From positions 1-38,586 of the forward strand of contig PXFI01000312.1 of NCBI GenBank assembly GCA_003564295.1: DNA of 38,586 nucleotides, given 5' to 3'. The stretch's first letter is position 1. Every line of letters starts with the position of its first letter. A program made the position numbers and the translations under genes. This document shows positions 32,861 to 38,586 of the stretch, one piece after another. The notes under the pieces are model-generated. The model was not told the origin of the DNA and made no database searches. It saw nothing but the letters and a program-made list of their open reading frames with translations. The DNA comes from Gemmatimonadota bacterium. Its GTDB lineage: Bacteria; Gemmatimonadota; Gemmatimonadetes; Longimicrobiales; Gaopeijiaceae.

Positions 32861-32901
32861 TGGGGGTTATCGAGACTTCTGATAGAACGCGGCGACGTTC
32901 T
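32861..32901. repeat. 41-bp direct repeat, left copy
   Basis: This copy matches 34802-34842 at 38 of 41 positions in the same orientation. The shared core is ACTTCTGATAGAACGCGGCG. It overlaps an inverted repeat in which CTTCTGATAGAA (from 32877) faces TTCTATCATAAG (ending at 32921) with one mismatch. The repeat lies between two propeller-gene fragments, as if an element had inserted there. The two copies are 1941 bases apart and bracket the nucleotidyltransferase module. Confidence 0.75.
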
Positions 32902-32939
32902 TCGCCACCTTCTATCATAAGCTTGGAATGCGGGCCGTT

Positions 32940-33200
32940 GGAGAGTCTGGCAGCCTTCACCGGCCAAGAGCTCACCCCCCACCACGGGATCGGACCGAAC
33001 CCCCCACCCCTCGAGACCCCCTACGGTGCCGATGACCAGATCCTTCGGCAGGGACACCTGGGCCCAGGGGTCGCCCTGAGGATCCAGGCTCATCCAGCGA
33101 ACGTCGGGGACTCCGCCCCCACAGAGAGTGCGTCGGCACGGATGGAATAGGCGAGGCCCGTGCTCGCAGGGGGGGAGATCTTGGCCAAAATCGCGAGAGG
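32940..33200 (-). pseudogene. Frameshifted fragment of a beta-propeller protein
   Basis: A minus-strand frame reads VPDVRWMSLDPQGDPWAQVS followed by LPKDLVIGTVGG, a propeller-blade pattern. In an adjacent frame just upstream, ILAKISPPASTGLAYSIRAD looks like the preceding strand, so a frameshift near 33110-33130 is likely. No intact start or signal peptide is visible. Together with the fragment at 32345-32640 it suggests one propeller gene broken by insertion and decay. Confidence 0.4.
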
Positions 33201-33249
33201 TCGGTATTGTGTAGAAGGAGGATCGAGGACTTGAGCGGAGGCCGTAGGT

Positions 33250-33484
33250 ATGAACAACCAACATCTTTGGCCGCCCTCGGTGGAGGACCTCGTCCGGGAG
33301 GAGTACCCAACTCCCAAACCGATTGTGGCCAGCTCAGTCGCTTTGAACGCGGCGCCTCCGCCGGCAGCGCGGTTCGGTCTCTCCTGCGTGCCGACCAGCG
33401 GATTTACCGCGGGTTCGTTGACCGGTTGGGTGGAGCGAGGAGGTCCAGGTAGCGTGGGTCAGACTGGGTAGACTACGGAACGAA
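33250..33484 (+). pseudogene. Frameshifted small gene just upstream of the nucleotidyltransferase
   Basis: A plus-strand ATG at 33250 opens a frame beginning MNNQHLWPPSVEDLVREEYP and PKPIVASSVALNA, then becomes proline-rich. An adjacent frame continues in protein-like fashion with AVRSLLRADQRIYRGFVDRL and stops at 33452. The third frame gives EVQVAWVRLGRLRNEL and runs straight into the nucleotidyltransferase ATG. Two frameshifts in about 230 bases suggest a decayed small gene at the place where the antitoxin lies in AbiE-type pairs. No domain was recognised, so the role is inferred from position only. Confidence 0.4.
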
Positions 33485-33487
33485 CTC

Positions 33488-34261
33488 ATGACCGAGCGAG
33501 AACGCGAGGAATTCGAACAGGTTATTGCGGAGGGCCGTGCCCTCCAGCGACACCTGCCGTGGCTGGACATGGTCGCTGTCGGCGGCACGGCGGCAGCGCT
33601 GCACGCACACCATCGGTACTCGCTCGACACGGACCATGTCACGCCTCTTCTGCGCCGTCAGTACGAACTGGTCAAGGAAGAACTCCGGACGTGGGAGGGA
33701 TGGCACCTCAAGCGAGAGCGCCGTCCGTTCGTCCTCCTTGGTGAGCGGCACGGTGTAGACCTCGGGATTCGGCAGCTCCGACGCGTAATTTCGCTTGAGC
33801 GGGAGACGGTCGGGGACCTGGTCATCCCCACGGCGGAGGAGACGCTTCGGATCAAAGCGTTTCTCTGCACGGATCGGCAAGCGCTTCGGGACTACCTCGA
33901 CCTGGCGGCGTTGACAGATACGGTCGGCGACGAGGGTGCTCTTCAGGCATTGCGGTTCCTCAACGTCCTCTACCCGGGGTCAGGCAACCAGACATGTATC
34001 ACGCGCCTGGCCGAGGTGACGAGCCAAGAGCCGGTCGACCTCGACCAACACGACCTGAGGACCTATCGCGGGATTCAGGCCCCCTATGACGATTGGCGTT
34101 ATATTGAAAGTCGATGCCGTGACCTGGCCCGGCGGTTGCTCGTATTGGAACTCGAAGGCGAAGTCGCGACCGACGTGGAGGAGTTCCTTGCAACAGCCGA
34201 CGCGCAGGATCTACGTCAACAAGGCGACCAGATCCAAGGTAATGGCATAGGTCCCCGATAA
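33488..34261 (+). CDS. AbiEii-like nucleotidyltransferase
   Basis: This 257-residue cytoplasmic protein resembles the AbiEii/AbiGii nucleotidyltransferases used as toxins in toxin-antitoxin and phage-abortive systems. The nucleotidyltransferase signature is at residues 31-50: VGGTAAALHA followed by HRYSLDTDH, giving the G-G and S-x-D-x-D metal and nucleotide site. Further family-like blocks are ERHGVDLGIRQLRR, VIPTAEETLRIKAFL and RQALRDYLDLAALTD, the last being the R-x-x-x-D-x-x-D-L-A pattern of the helical region. A toxic activity such as transferring nucleotides to tRNA is known for some relatives but is not shown here. The upstream frame is open back to 33422, but no start codon exists there, so ATG at 33488 is used. 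The gene is one of very few plus-strand genes in the window and lies between two copies of a direct repeat. Confidence 0.75.
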   Translation: MTEREREEFEQVIAEGRALQRHLPWLDMVAVGGTAAALHAHHRYSLDTDHVTPLLRRQYELVKEELRTWEGWHLKRERRPFVLLGERHGVDLGIRQLRRVISLERETVGDLVIPTAEETLRIKAFLCTDRQALRDYLDLAALTDTVGDEGALQALRFLNVLYPGSGNQTCITRLAEVTSQEPVDLDQHDLRTYRGIQAPYDDWRYIESRCRDLARRLLVLELEGEVATDVEEFLATADAQDLRQQGDQIQGNGIGPR

Positions 34262-34264
34262 CCG

Positions 34265-34531
34265 ATGAAGCAGCCGCGCATCACATCCACCCGCGGGTTT
34301 CTCGACCTCGTCGACGTGTTGGGTCGTGGAGGCACCGACGAGTGGCGCCTTCTGTATCGGCGCGCTGAACACGACGTCGCCGTGCGTGAGCAAATCCGTG
34401 CGGCGCTCCCGCTCGTGGATCCGGAGATCGGCTCCGGGCGCGAACTCTGGTCCTTCCTCCTCGACCACCTCGAACAGCGCGAGGCGCGACGCTCCTCTTC
34501 GACCCAGAGCGGCCGATCCCGCGCCGGCTGA
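34265..34531 (+). CDS. Small protein paired with the nucleotidyltransferase, function unknown
   Basis: This 88-residue frame begins three bases after the nucleotidyltransferase stop codon, so the two are almost certainly co-translated. Residues 1-70 look like a compact helical protein (TSTRGFLDLVDVLGRGGTDE, EWRLLYRRAEHDVAVREQIR, ELWSFLLDHLEQ). The last 15 residues are serine- and arginine-rich and may be unstructured. No family was recognised. Tight linkage to a probable toxin makes an antitoxin or accessory role possible, but antitoxins of AbiE systems usually lie upstream and carry a winged helix, which is not seen here. Confidence 0.6.
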   Translation: MKQPRITSTRGFLDLVDVLGRGGTDEWRLLYRRAEHDVAVREQIRAALPLVDPEIGSGRELWSFLLDHLEQREARRSSSTQSGRSRAG

Positions 34532-34621
34532 CGCAGCGACGAGCGGCGGCGCCAGCCGCTCCGTTCCGTCTCCACCGCACGCTACCGCAAGCCCTCGCCA
34601 CGCTGTAGGCCTAAGAGCCGA

Positions 34622-34657
34622 ATCTGCCCGGTGGGGGAAGCTTCCCAACCGGACAGA
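34622..34657. repeat. Long near-perfect palindrome centred on AAGCTT
   Basis: The arm ATCTGCCCGGTGGGGGAAG and its partner CTTCCCAACCGGACAGAT pair along about 18 positions, with one extra base and two mismatches. It lies about 95 bases after the small-protein stop. No T-run follows, so it is not a standard terminator. It could mark the end of a mobile element or be a protein-binding site. Confidence 0.6.
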
Positions 34658-34728
34658 TCTGAGTAGAAAACCGAGACCCTTGTCTCACCGCTAGGTGATA
34701 AGCTATCTCAAATCAAGAAGTTAGGTAC

Positions 34729-34784
34729 AATTACGATAGAATCTGCACAGAATTACGATAGACGACTCTCGTGAATTACGAGAG
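34729..34784. repeat. Three iteron-like direct repeats plus a perfect inverted repeat
   Basis: AATTACGATAGA occurs at 34729-34740 and again at 34751-34762, and AATTACGAGAG at 34774-34784. The spacing is 22 and 23 bases, about two helical turns, as for a protein binding one DNA face. The third copy is part of a perfect palindrome, CTCTCGT-GAATT-ACGAGAG (34766-34784). Shared GATAGA strings link these iterons to the 41-bp repeats. Units are too short and too few for a CRISPR array. Confidence 0.6.
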
Positions 34785-34801
34785 CTCACACAAACACCAC
34801 G

Positions 34802-34842
34802 TGGGGGTTGTCGAAACTTCTGATAGAACGCGGCGCCGTTCT
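34802..34842. repeat. 41-bp direct repeat, right copy
   Basis: This matches 32861-32901 at 38 of 41 positions. Its right part is a perfect palindrome, GATAGAACG-CGGCGC-CGTTCTATC (34822-34845), which is imperfect in the left copy. It ends about 65 bases before the pilC stop codon. Confidence 0.75.
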
Positions 34843-34907
34843 ATCCCTGGGCGTGGCGAACCACACCCGCCACCACGAATCACCTGGCCTTCAGGCAGGA
34901 GCCCTCT

Positions 34908-36110
34908 CTACTGCACCGCACTGATCATGTCGAAGATCGGCAGATACATGGCCACGATCATGCCACCCACCACCACACCCAGGAACACGATCATGATGGG
35001 CTCCATGGCTGACAGGAGGGCCTCCACGGCCGCGTCCACCTCGTCGTCGTAGAAGTCGGCGATCTTGGAAAGCATCTCGTCCAGGCCGCCGGTCTGCTCC
35101 CCCACGTTGATCATCTGGACCACCATTGGGGGGAAGACGCCTGACTCCTTCAGGGGCCCGGCGATGGTCTCACCCCCGGCGATGGAGGCCCGGGAACCCA
35201 TGACGGCGTCGTGGATGACCCGGTTCCCCGCCGTCTTCGCCGTGATCTCGAGCCCTTCCAGGATGGAGACACCCGAGGAAACCAGCGTGCCCAGGGTCCG
35301 GGTGAACCGGGCCACGGCAGCCTTCCGCTGGAGGTCCCCCAGGATGGGCAGGTTCAGCAGGATCCTGTCGAAGAAGAGCCTTCCATCTGGGGTGGCATAT
35401 ACCTGCCTCAACAGGAAGGCAGCCGCCACGATCCCAAGGCCCACGGCCCACCAATAAACCTGGAAGAACCCCGAGAGGTCGATGACGATCCGCGTGGGGA
35501 GGGGCAGGGGGATGCCCGCCGATTCGAACATGCCCTGGAAGGTGGGGATCACGAAGATGAGCAGGACCACCACCGCCAGCACGGCCACGGTGACGATCAC
35601 CCCGGGGTAGATCATGGCCCCTTTGATCTTCCTCGCCAGGGCATCGTTCTTTTCCAAGAACGTGGCCAGCCGCAGAAGGATGGTGTCCAGGATACCACCG
35701 GCCTCACCGGCAGCCACCATGTTCACGAAAAGCTCCGTGAAGATCTTGGGGTGCTTCTTCAAGGAGTCCGCCAGCGTGTTACCCGACTCCACGTCGTAGA
35801 GGACCTCCTGGATCACCTTCCTGAGGGACTGGTTCTCCGTCTGCTCCGCCAGGATGTCCAGGCTCTGCACCAGAGGCAGGCCCGAGTTGATCATGGTGGC
35901 GAACTGGCGGGCGAAGATGACGATGTCCCGGGTGCTGACGCCAGTGCCGAAGGTGATGTTGATCCCGGCATCCTTCTGACGCACCGAGACTGGAATCATC
36001 TTCTGTCGGTGCAGGTACGACAGCACCTCGTCTTTGGTGTTGACCTGCATCTCGCCGGACTGGATGTCGCCTCCGGCGGCGGGTCTGGCGCTGTAGACGA
36101 ACTTTGGCAT
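34908..36110 (-). CDS. pilC: Type IV pilus inner-membrane platform protein PilC
   Basis: This 400-residue inner-membrane protein is the assembly platform on which the PilB and PilT motors act. It has an N-terminal cytoplasmic segment (KFVYSARPAAGGDIQSGEM) and two T2SSF domains. Each contains the family pattern: IVIFARQFATMINSGLPLVQ with LFVNMVAAGEAGGILD, and VARFTRTLGTLVSSGVSILE with MVVQMINVGEQTGGLDEML. Hydrophobic segments lie near residues 170-195 and 220-240 and at the C-terminus (PIMIVFLGVVVGGMIVAMYL). It starts 18 bases after the pilT stop, so the genes form one minus-strand unit pilB-pilT-pilC. The related GspF of type II secretion is the alternative, but the adjacent PilT favours pili. 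Confidence 0.94.
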   Translation of the reverse strand: MPKFVYSARPAAGGDIQSGEMQVNTKDEVLSYLHRQKMIPVSVRQKDAGINITFGTGVSTRDIVIFARQFATMINSGLPLVQSLDILAEQTENQSLRKVIQEVLYDVESGNTLADSLKKHPKIFTELFVNMVAAGEAGGILDTILLRLATFLEKNDALARKIKGAMIYPGVIVTVAVLAVVVLLIFVIPTFQGMFESAGIPLPLPTRIVIDLSGFFQVYWWAVGLGIVAAAFLLRQVYATPDGRLFFDRILLNLPILGDLQRKAAVARFTRTLGTLVSSGVSILEGLEITAKTAGNRVIHDAVMGSRASIAGGETIAGPLKESGVFPPMVVQMINVGEQTGGLDEMLSKIADFYDDEVDAAVEALLSAMEPIMIVFLGVVVGGMIVAMYLPIFDMISAVQ

Positions 36111-36128
36111 GGATCTCTATGGCTCCCG

Positions 36129-37250
36129 TTATTCCCCAGGAACCGATTCCCCCACGGCCCGCAGGAGCTCGTTGGGATCGGGCGAACGCTTCAGGGCTTC
36201 CTGCAGGGTTACCTCACCTTGCATGTAGAGGCTGGCCAGAGCGTCGTTCAAGGTCTGCATCCCGTGCTTCTTGCCGGCCTGCATGAGGGAGTAGATCTGG
36301 TGGATCTTGTCGTCCCTAATCACGGACCGTATGGCCGGGGTGCACACCATGATCTCGGCGGCGGCGACTCGGCCGCCCCTCTTGGCCCGGGGGAGGAGGG
36401 TCTGGGTCACCACGCCTTCCAGCACGAAGGCGAGCTGGGCCCGGACCTGCCCCTGCTGATGAGAGGGGAAGGCGTCGATGATACGGTTGATGGACTCGGC
36501 CGCCGAGTTGGTGTGAAGGGTAGCCAGAACCAGGTGTCCCGTCTCGGCAATGGTCAGGGCCGCAGCGATGGTCTCCAGGTCCCGCATCTCCCCCACCAGG
36601 ATGATGTCCGGGTCCTGCCGCAGGGCATATTTCAGGGCGGAAGCGAAGCTCCTGCTATCGGAGCCGATCTCTCGCTGATTCACGATGCAGTTCTGGTGAC
36701 GATGGATGAACTCGATTGGATCCTCGATGGTGATGATGTGGCTCCTCCGCTCCCGGTTGAGCTTGTCCACAATAGCCGCCAGGGTGGTGGACTTGCCGGA
36801 TCCCGTGGGTCCCGTCACCAGCACCAGACCCCTGGGACGCTCGGCGAACCGGTTCAGGATGGGAGGCAATCCCAGCTTCTCGATGGAAACGATCTCATAG
36901 GGGATTTGCCGGATGGCCATGGCCACGCAGCCCCGCTGCTTGTAGACGTTGCCCCGGAAGCGAGAGAGATTCTGAACGCCGAAGGAGAAGTCGAGCTCGT
37001 CGTCCGTCTCGAATCTCTTCTTCTGGGCCTCCGTGAGAATGGAGTACGCAAGCTGCAGGGTGTCCTTCGGGTTCAGGACATGGTTGAACTGGGAGTTGGC
37101 CAGATCCCCGTCCACCCGTAGCTTCGGCCGCTCTCCCACGGTGAGGTGCAGGTCCGAAGCCCCTCTCTGGATCATCTCCTGCAATAGGGCCCGCAGGCTC
37201 AGTTCCTGGGAGGGGGCGGCCGGTGCCTGTTGCGTCTCTTGCATTTCCAT
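36129..37250 (-). CDS. pilT: Type IV pilus retraction ATPase PilT
   Basis: This cytoplasmic hexameric ATPase powers pilus retraction and twitching motility. The 373 residues carry Walker A (GPTGSGKSTTLAAIVD), the Asp box (IITIEDPIEFIHRH), Walker B (ALRQDPDIILVGEMRDLET) and the His box (TGHLVLATLHTNSAAESI). The C-terminal PAIRSVIRDDK matches the AIRNLIRE motif that distinguishes PilT from PilB. The N-terminal PAS-like domain begins SLRALLQEMIQRGASDLHLT. The ATG at 37250 is used, with another ATG two codons later; no strong ribosome site separates them. It lies 38 bases after pilB and just before pilC. Confidence 0.95.
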   Translation of the reverse strand: MEMQETQQAPAAPSQELSLRALLQEMIQRGASDLHLTVGERPKLRVDGDLANSQFNHVLNPKDTLQLAYSILTEAQKKRFETDDELDFSFGVQNLSRFRGNVYKQRGCVAMAIRQIPYEIVSIEKLGLPPILNRFAERPRGLVLVTGPTGSGKSTTLAAIVDKLNRERRSHIITIEDPIEFIHRHQNCIVNQREIGSDSRSFASALKYALRQDPDIILVGEMRDLETIAAALTIAETGHLVLATLHTNSAAESINRIIDAFPSHQQGQVRAQLAFVLEGVVTQTLLPRAKRGGRVAAAEIMVCTPAIRSVIRDDKIHQIYSLMQAGKKHGMQTLNDALASLYMQGEVTLQEALKRSPDPNELLRAVGESVPGE

Positions 37251-37288
37251 GATGTCGCCGGTTCTCGGATTCGTGGCAGGCCAACCGG

Positions 37289-38586
37289 TCAGGAGCCGGC
37301 GGCAGTTTCCTTCATGACCTCCTCAAGGGTGGTCACCCCTTTCTCCAGCTTCTTCAAGCCGTCCATCCGGAGGGTGAGCATACCCTCCTCAATGGCGGTA
37401 TCACGGAGCTCGTCGGTCCCGGTCTCCTGCATGATGAGCTTTCGGATCCGCGCGCTCATGGCCATGACCTCATAGAGCCCCTGTCTTCCCTTGTAGCCGG
37501 TGCCGCCGCACTTGTCGCAGCCCTCCCCGCGGTAGAGGGGCACCTCGTCCAGGAAACCCGCGGGCAGCTTGGCCATCTCCAGTACCGCGGTGTCGTACTT
37601 CACCTCCACCTTGCAGTTGGAGCATATCCGTCGCACCAGCCGCTGGGCCGTCACCAGGTTCAGGGCCGCAGCCACGTTGAAAGGCTCCAACCCCATGTCG
37701 ATGAGACGGGTGACGGTGGAGGGAGCATCGTTGGTGTGGAGGGTGGAGAGGACCAGGTGTCCGGTGAGGGACGCCTTGATGGCGATGCCCCCCGTCTCGA
37801 GGTCCCGGATCTCCCCCACCATGATGATGTTGGGGTCCTGCCGGAGGAAGGCCCGGAGGGCAGCCGCGAAGGACATCCCGATCTCGGAGCGGACCTGGAC
37901 CTGGTTGATCCCGTGGAGGTTGTACTCCACGGGGTCTTCGGCCGTCAGAATGTTCACCCCCTCGGTGTTCACCCTGGACAGGGCCGAGTAGAGGGTGGTG
38001 GTCTTACCGGAGCCCGTGGGGCCTGTCACCAGCACCATCCCGTAGGGATTGGCGATGGCGTTCATGAAGTCCTTCTCGGCCTTGGGCTCGAATCCGAACT
38101 GGGAGAGGTCGAAGGTGAGGTTGCCCTTGTCCAGGATCCGGAGCACGATCTTCTCGCCGAAGATCACCGGGAGGGTGGAGACCCGGAAATCCACCACTCT
38201 GTTCTTCATCCGCAGCTTGATCCGCCCGTCCTGGGGGATCCGCCGCTCGGCAATGTTCAGGTCCGCCAGGATCTTGATGCGGGAGGTGAGGGCCGCCTTC
38301 ATCTTCATGGGCGGCTTCATGACCTCCTGCAGGGCCCCGTCGATCCGATAGCGGATCCTGACCTCCCTCTCATAGGGCTCGATGTGGATGTCGGAGGCCC
38401 CTTTCATAACGGCGTCGGTGAGGAGCCCGTTGATGAATTTCACCACCGGCGCCTTGTCCACCTCGGCTTCCAGGGCGGCTACGGAGATGTCTTCCTCCTG
38501 CTCCTCCAGGACCTCCACCTCTTCGTCCAGGAGGTCACCGAGCATCTCCTGCATCTTGGACTCGCCCAGCCCATAGTACTCCTCCA
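37289..38586 (-). CDS. pilB: Type IV pilus extension ATPase PilB, 5'-truncated by the window edge
   Basis: PilB/GspE-type ATPases drive pilus assembly. The frame stays open past the ATG at 38554 to the window edge (visible upstream residues EEYYGLGESK), so the start and the N-terminal T2SSE domain lie outside. Present are SDIHIEPYEREVRIRYRIDG, Walker A (GPTGSGKTTTLYSAL), the Asp box (TAEDPVEYNLHGINQVQV), Walker B (AFLRQDPNIIMVGEIRDLET), the His box (TGHLVLSTLHTNDAPSTV), and the zinc-binding tetracysteine (CSNCKVEV and CDKCGGTGYKGRQGLYEV). The tetracysteine marks PilB/GspE rather than PilT. It is the first visible gene of the pilB-pilT-pilC unit, though more pilus genes may lie upstream. Confidence 0.95.
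   Translation of the reverse strand, partial: EEYYGLGESKMQEMLGDLLDEEVEVLEEQEEDISVAALEAEVDKAPVVKFINGLLTDAVMKGASDIHIEPYEREVRIRYRIDGALQEVMKPPMKMKAALTSRIKILADLNIAERRIPQDGRIKLRMKNRVVDFRVSTLPVIFGEKIVLRILDKGNLTFDLSQFGFEPKAEKDFMNAIANPYGMVLVTGPTGSGKTTTLYSALSRVNTEGVNILTAEDPVEYNLHGINQVQVRSEIGMSFAAALRAFLRQDPNIIMVGEIRDLETGGIAIKASLTGHLVLSTLHTNDAPSTVTRLIDMGLEPFNVAAALNLVTAQRLVRRICSNCKVEVKYDTAVLEMAKLPAGFLDEVPLYRGEGCDKCGGTGYKGRQGLYEVMAMSARIRKLIMQETGTDELRDTAIEEGMLTLRMDGLKKLEKGVTTLEEVMKETAAGS

Larger units (their letters stand above)
34532..34907. other. Convergent intergenic region rich in repeats
   Basis: These 376 bases lie between the ends of two converging transcripts and hold no recognised gene. From about 34620 to 34850 there are several inverted repeats, three iteron-like direct repeats and the right copy of the 41-bp repeat. 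The stretch around 34690-34800 is visibly richer in A and T than the rest of the window. Smaller hairpins are GAGAC-CCTT-GTCTC (34673-34686) and GATA-AGC-TATC (34697-34707). A weak hairpin follows the pilC stop at 34883-34899. Confidence 0.6.

Noticed and set aside
32754-32975. Minus-strand frame of 73 codons between the propeller fragments
   Set aside because: It runs through the 41-bp repeat and shows no protein-like pattern or ribosome site.
34622-34657. Intrinsic terminator for the nucleotidyltransferase pair
   Set aside because: The stem is strong, but no T-run follows on the plus strand and it sits among other palindromes, so it is listed as a repeat.
34729-34784. Short CRISPR array
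   Set aside because: Only three units of about 11-12 bases with about 10-base gaps and no cas genes nearby. They look more like iterons.
35211-37121. Open plus-strand frame of 636 codons opposite pilC and pilT
   Set aside because: It spans two well-identified genes on the other strand and has biased, motif-free composition.

Overview
The window looks like chromosomal DNA of a GC-rich Gram-negative bacterium of the Fibrobacteres-Chlorobi-Bacteroidetes superphylum, most likely a Gemmatimonadota member. This is an inference from a SusC/SusD outer-membrane pair combined with GC-rich, GGAGG-led genes, plug-only lipoproteins, beta-propeller remnants and a PilB/PilT/PilC machine.

About 30 kb (1456-31837) is one long run of minus-strand genes for using L-arabinose-containing glycans. 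In transcription order it holds: a lipoprotein of the GH127-like (PF07944) superfamily; a second member carrying a nested LamG-type domain; a third with a PKD-like domain; a large secreted protein resembling DUF5695; a fourth PF07944 enzyme; a SusC-like TonB-dependent transporter; a SusD-like lipoprotein; two stand-alone TonB-plug lipoproteins; a LacI-family regulator; a secreted GH51 alpha-L-arabinofuranosidase; L-arabinose isomerase (araA); a lipoprotein aldose 1-epimerase; a sodium/solute symporter; L-ribulokinase (araB); and L-ribulose-5-phosphate 4-epimerase (araD). The inferred flow is as follows. Surface and periplasmic glycosidases release arabinose from beta- and alpha-L-arabinofuranosides. 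SusC/D brings oligosaccharides across the outer membrane. The mutarotase equilibrates the sugar and the symporter imports it. AraA, AraB and AraD convert it to D-xylulose 5-phosphate. The LacI protein probably controls the set.

At the left edge lies the 3' part of a plus-strand M81/MlrC-like metallopeptidase gene, followed by a remnant of a TPR protein. Between 31.8 and 34.9 kb is a disturbed region: decayed fragments of an amidohydrolase and of a beta-propeller protein, a plus-strand nucleotidyltransferase (AbiEii-like) gene with a small partner gene, a 41-bp direct repeat in two copies bracketing that module, and a cluster of inverted repeats and short iterons. At the right edge are pilC, pilT and a 5'-truncated pilB, all minus strand.

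The least explained items are the nucleotidyltransferase module with its flanking repeats and iteron/hairpin cluster, the apparently permuted LamG domain nested in a GH127-like enzyme, and the paired plug-only lipoproteins. No rRNA, tRNA, intact insertion sequence or CRISPR array was seen.
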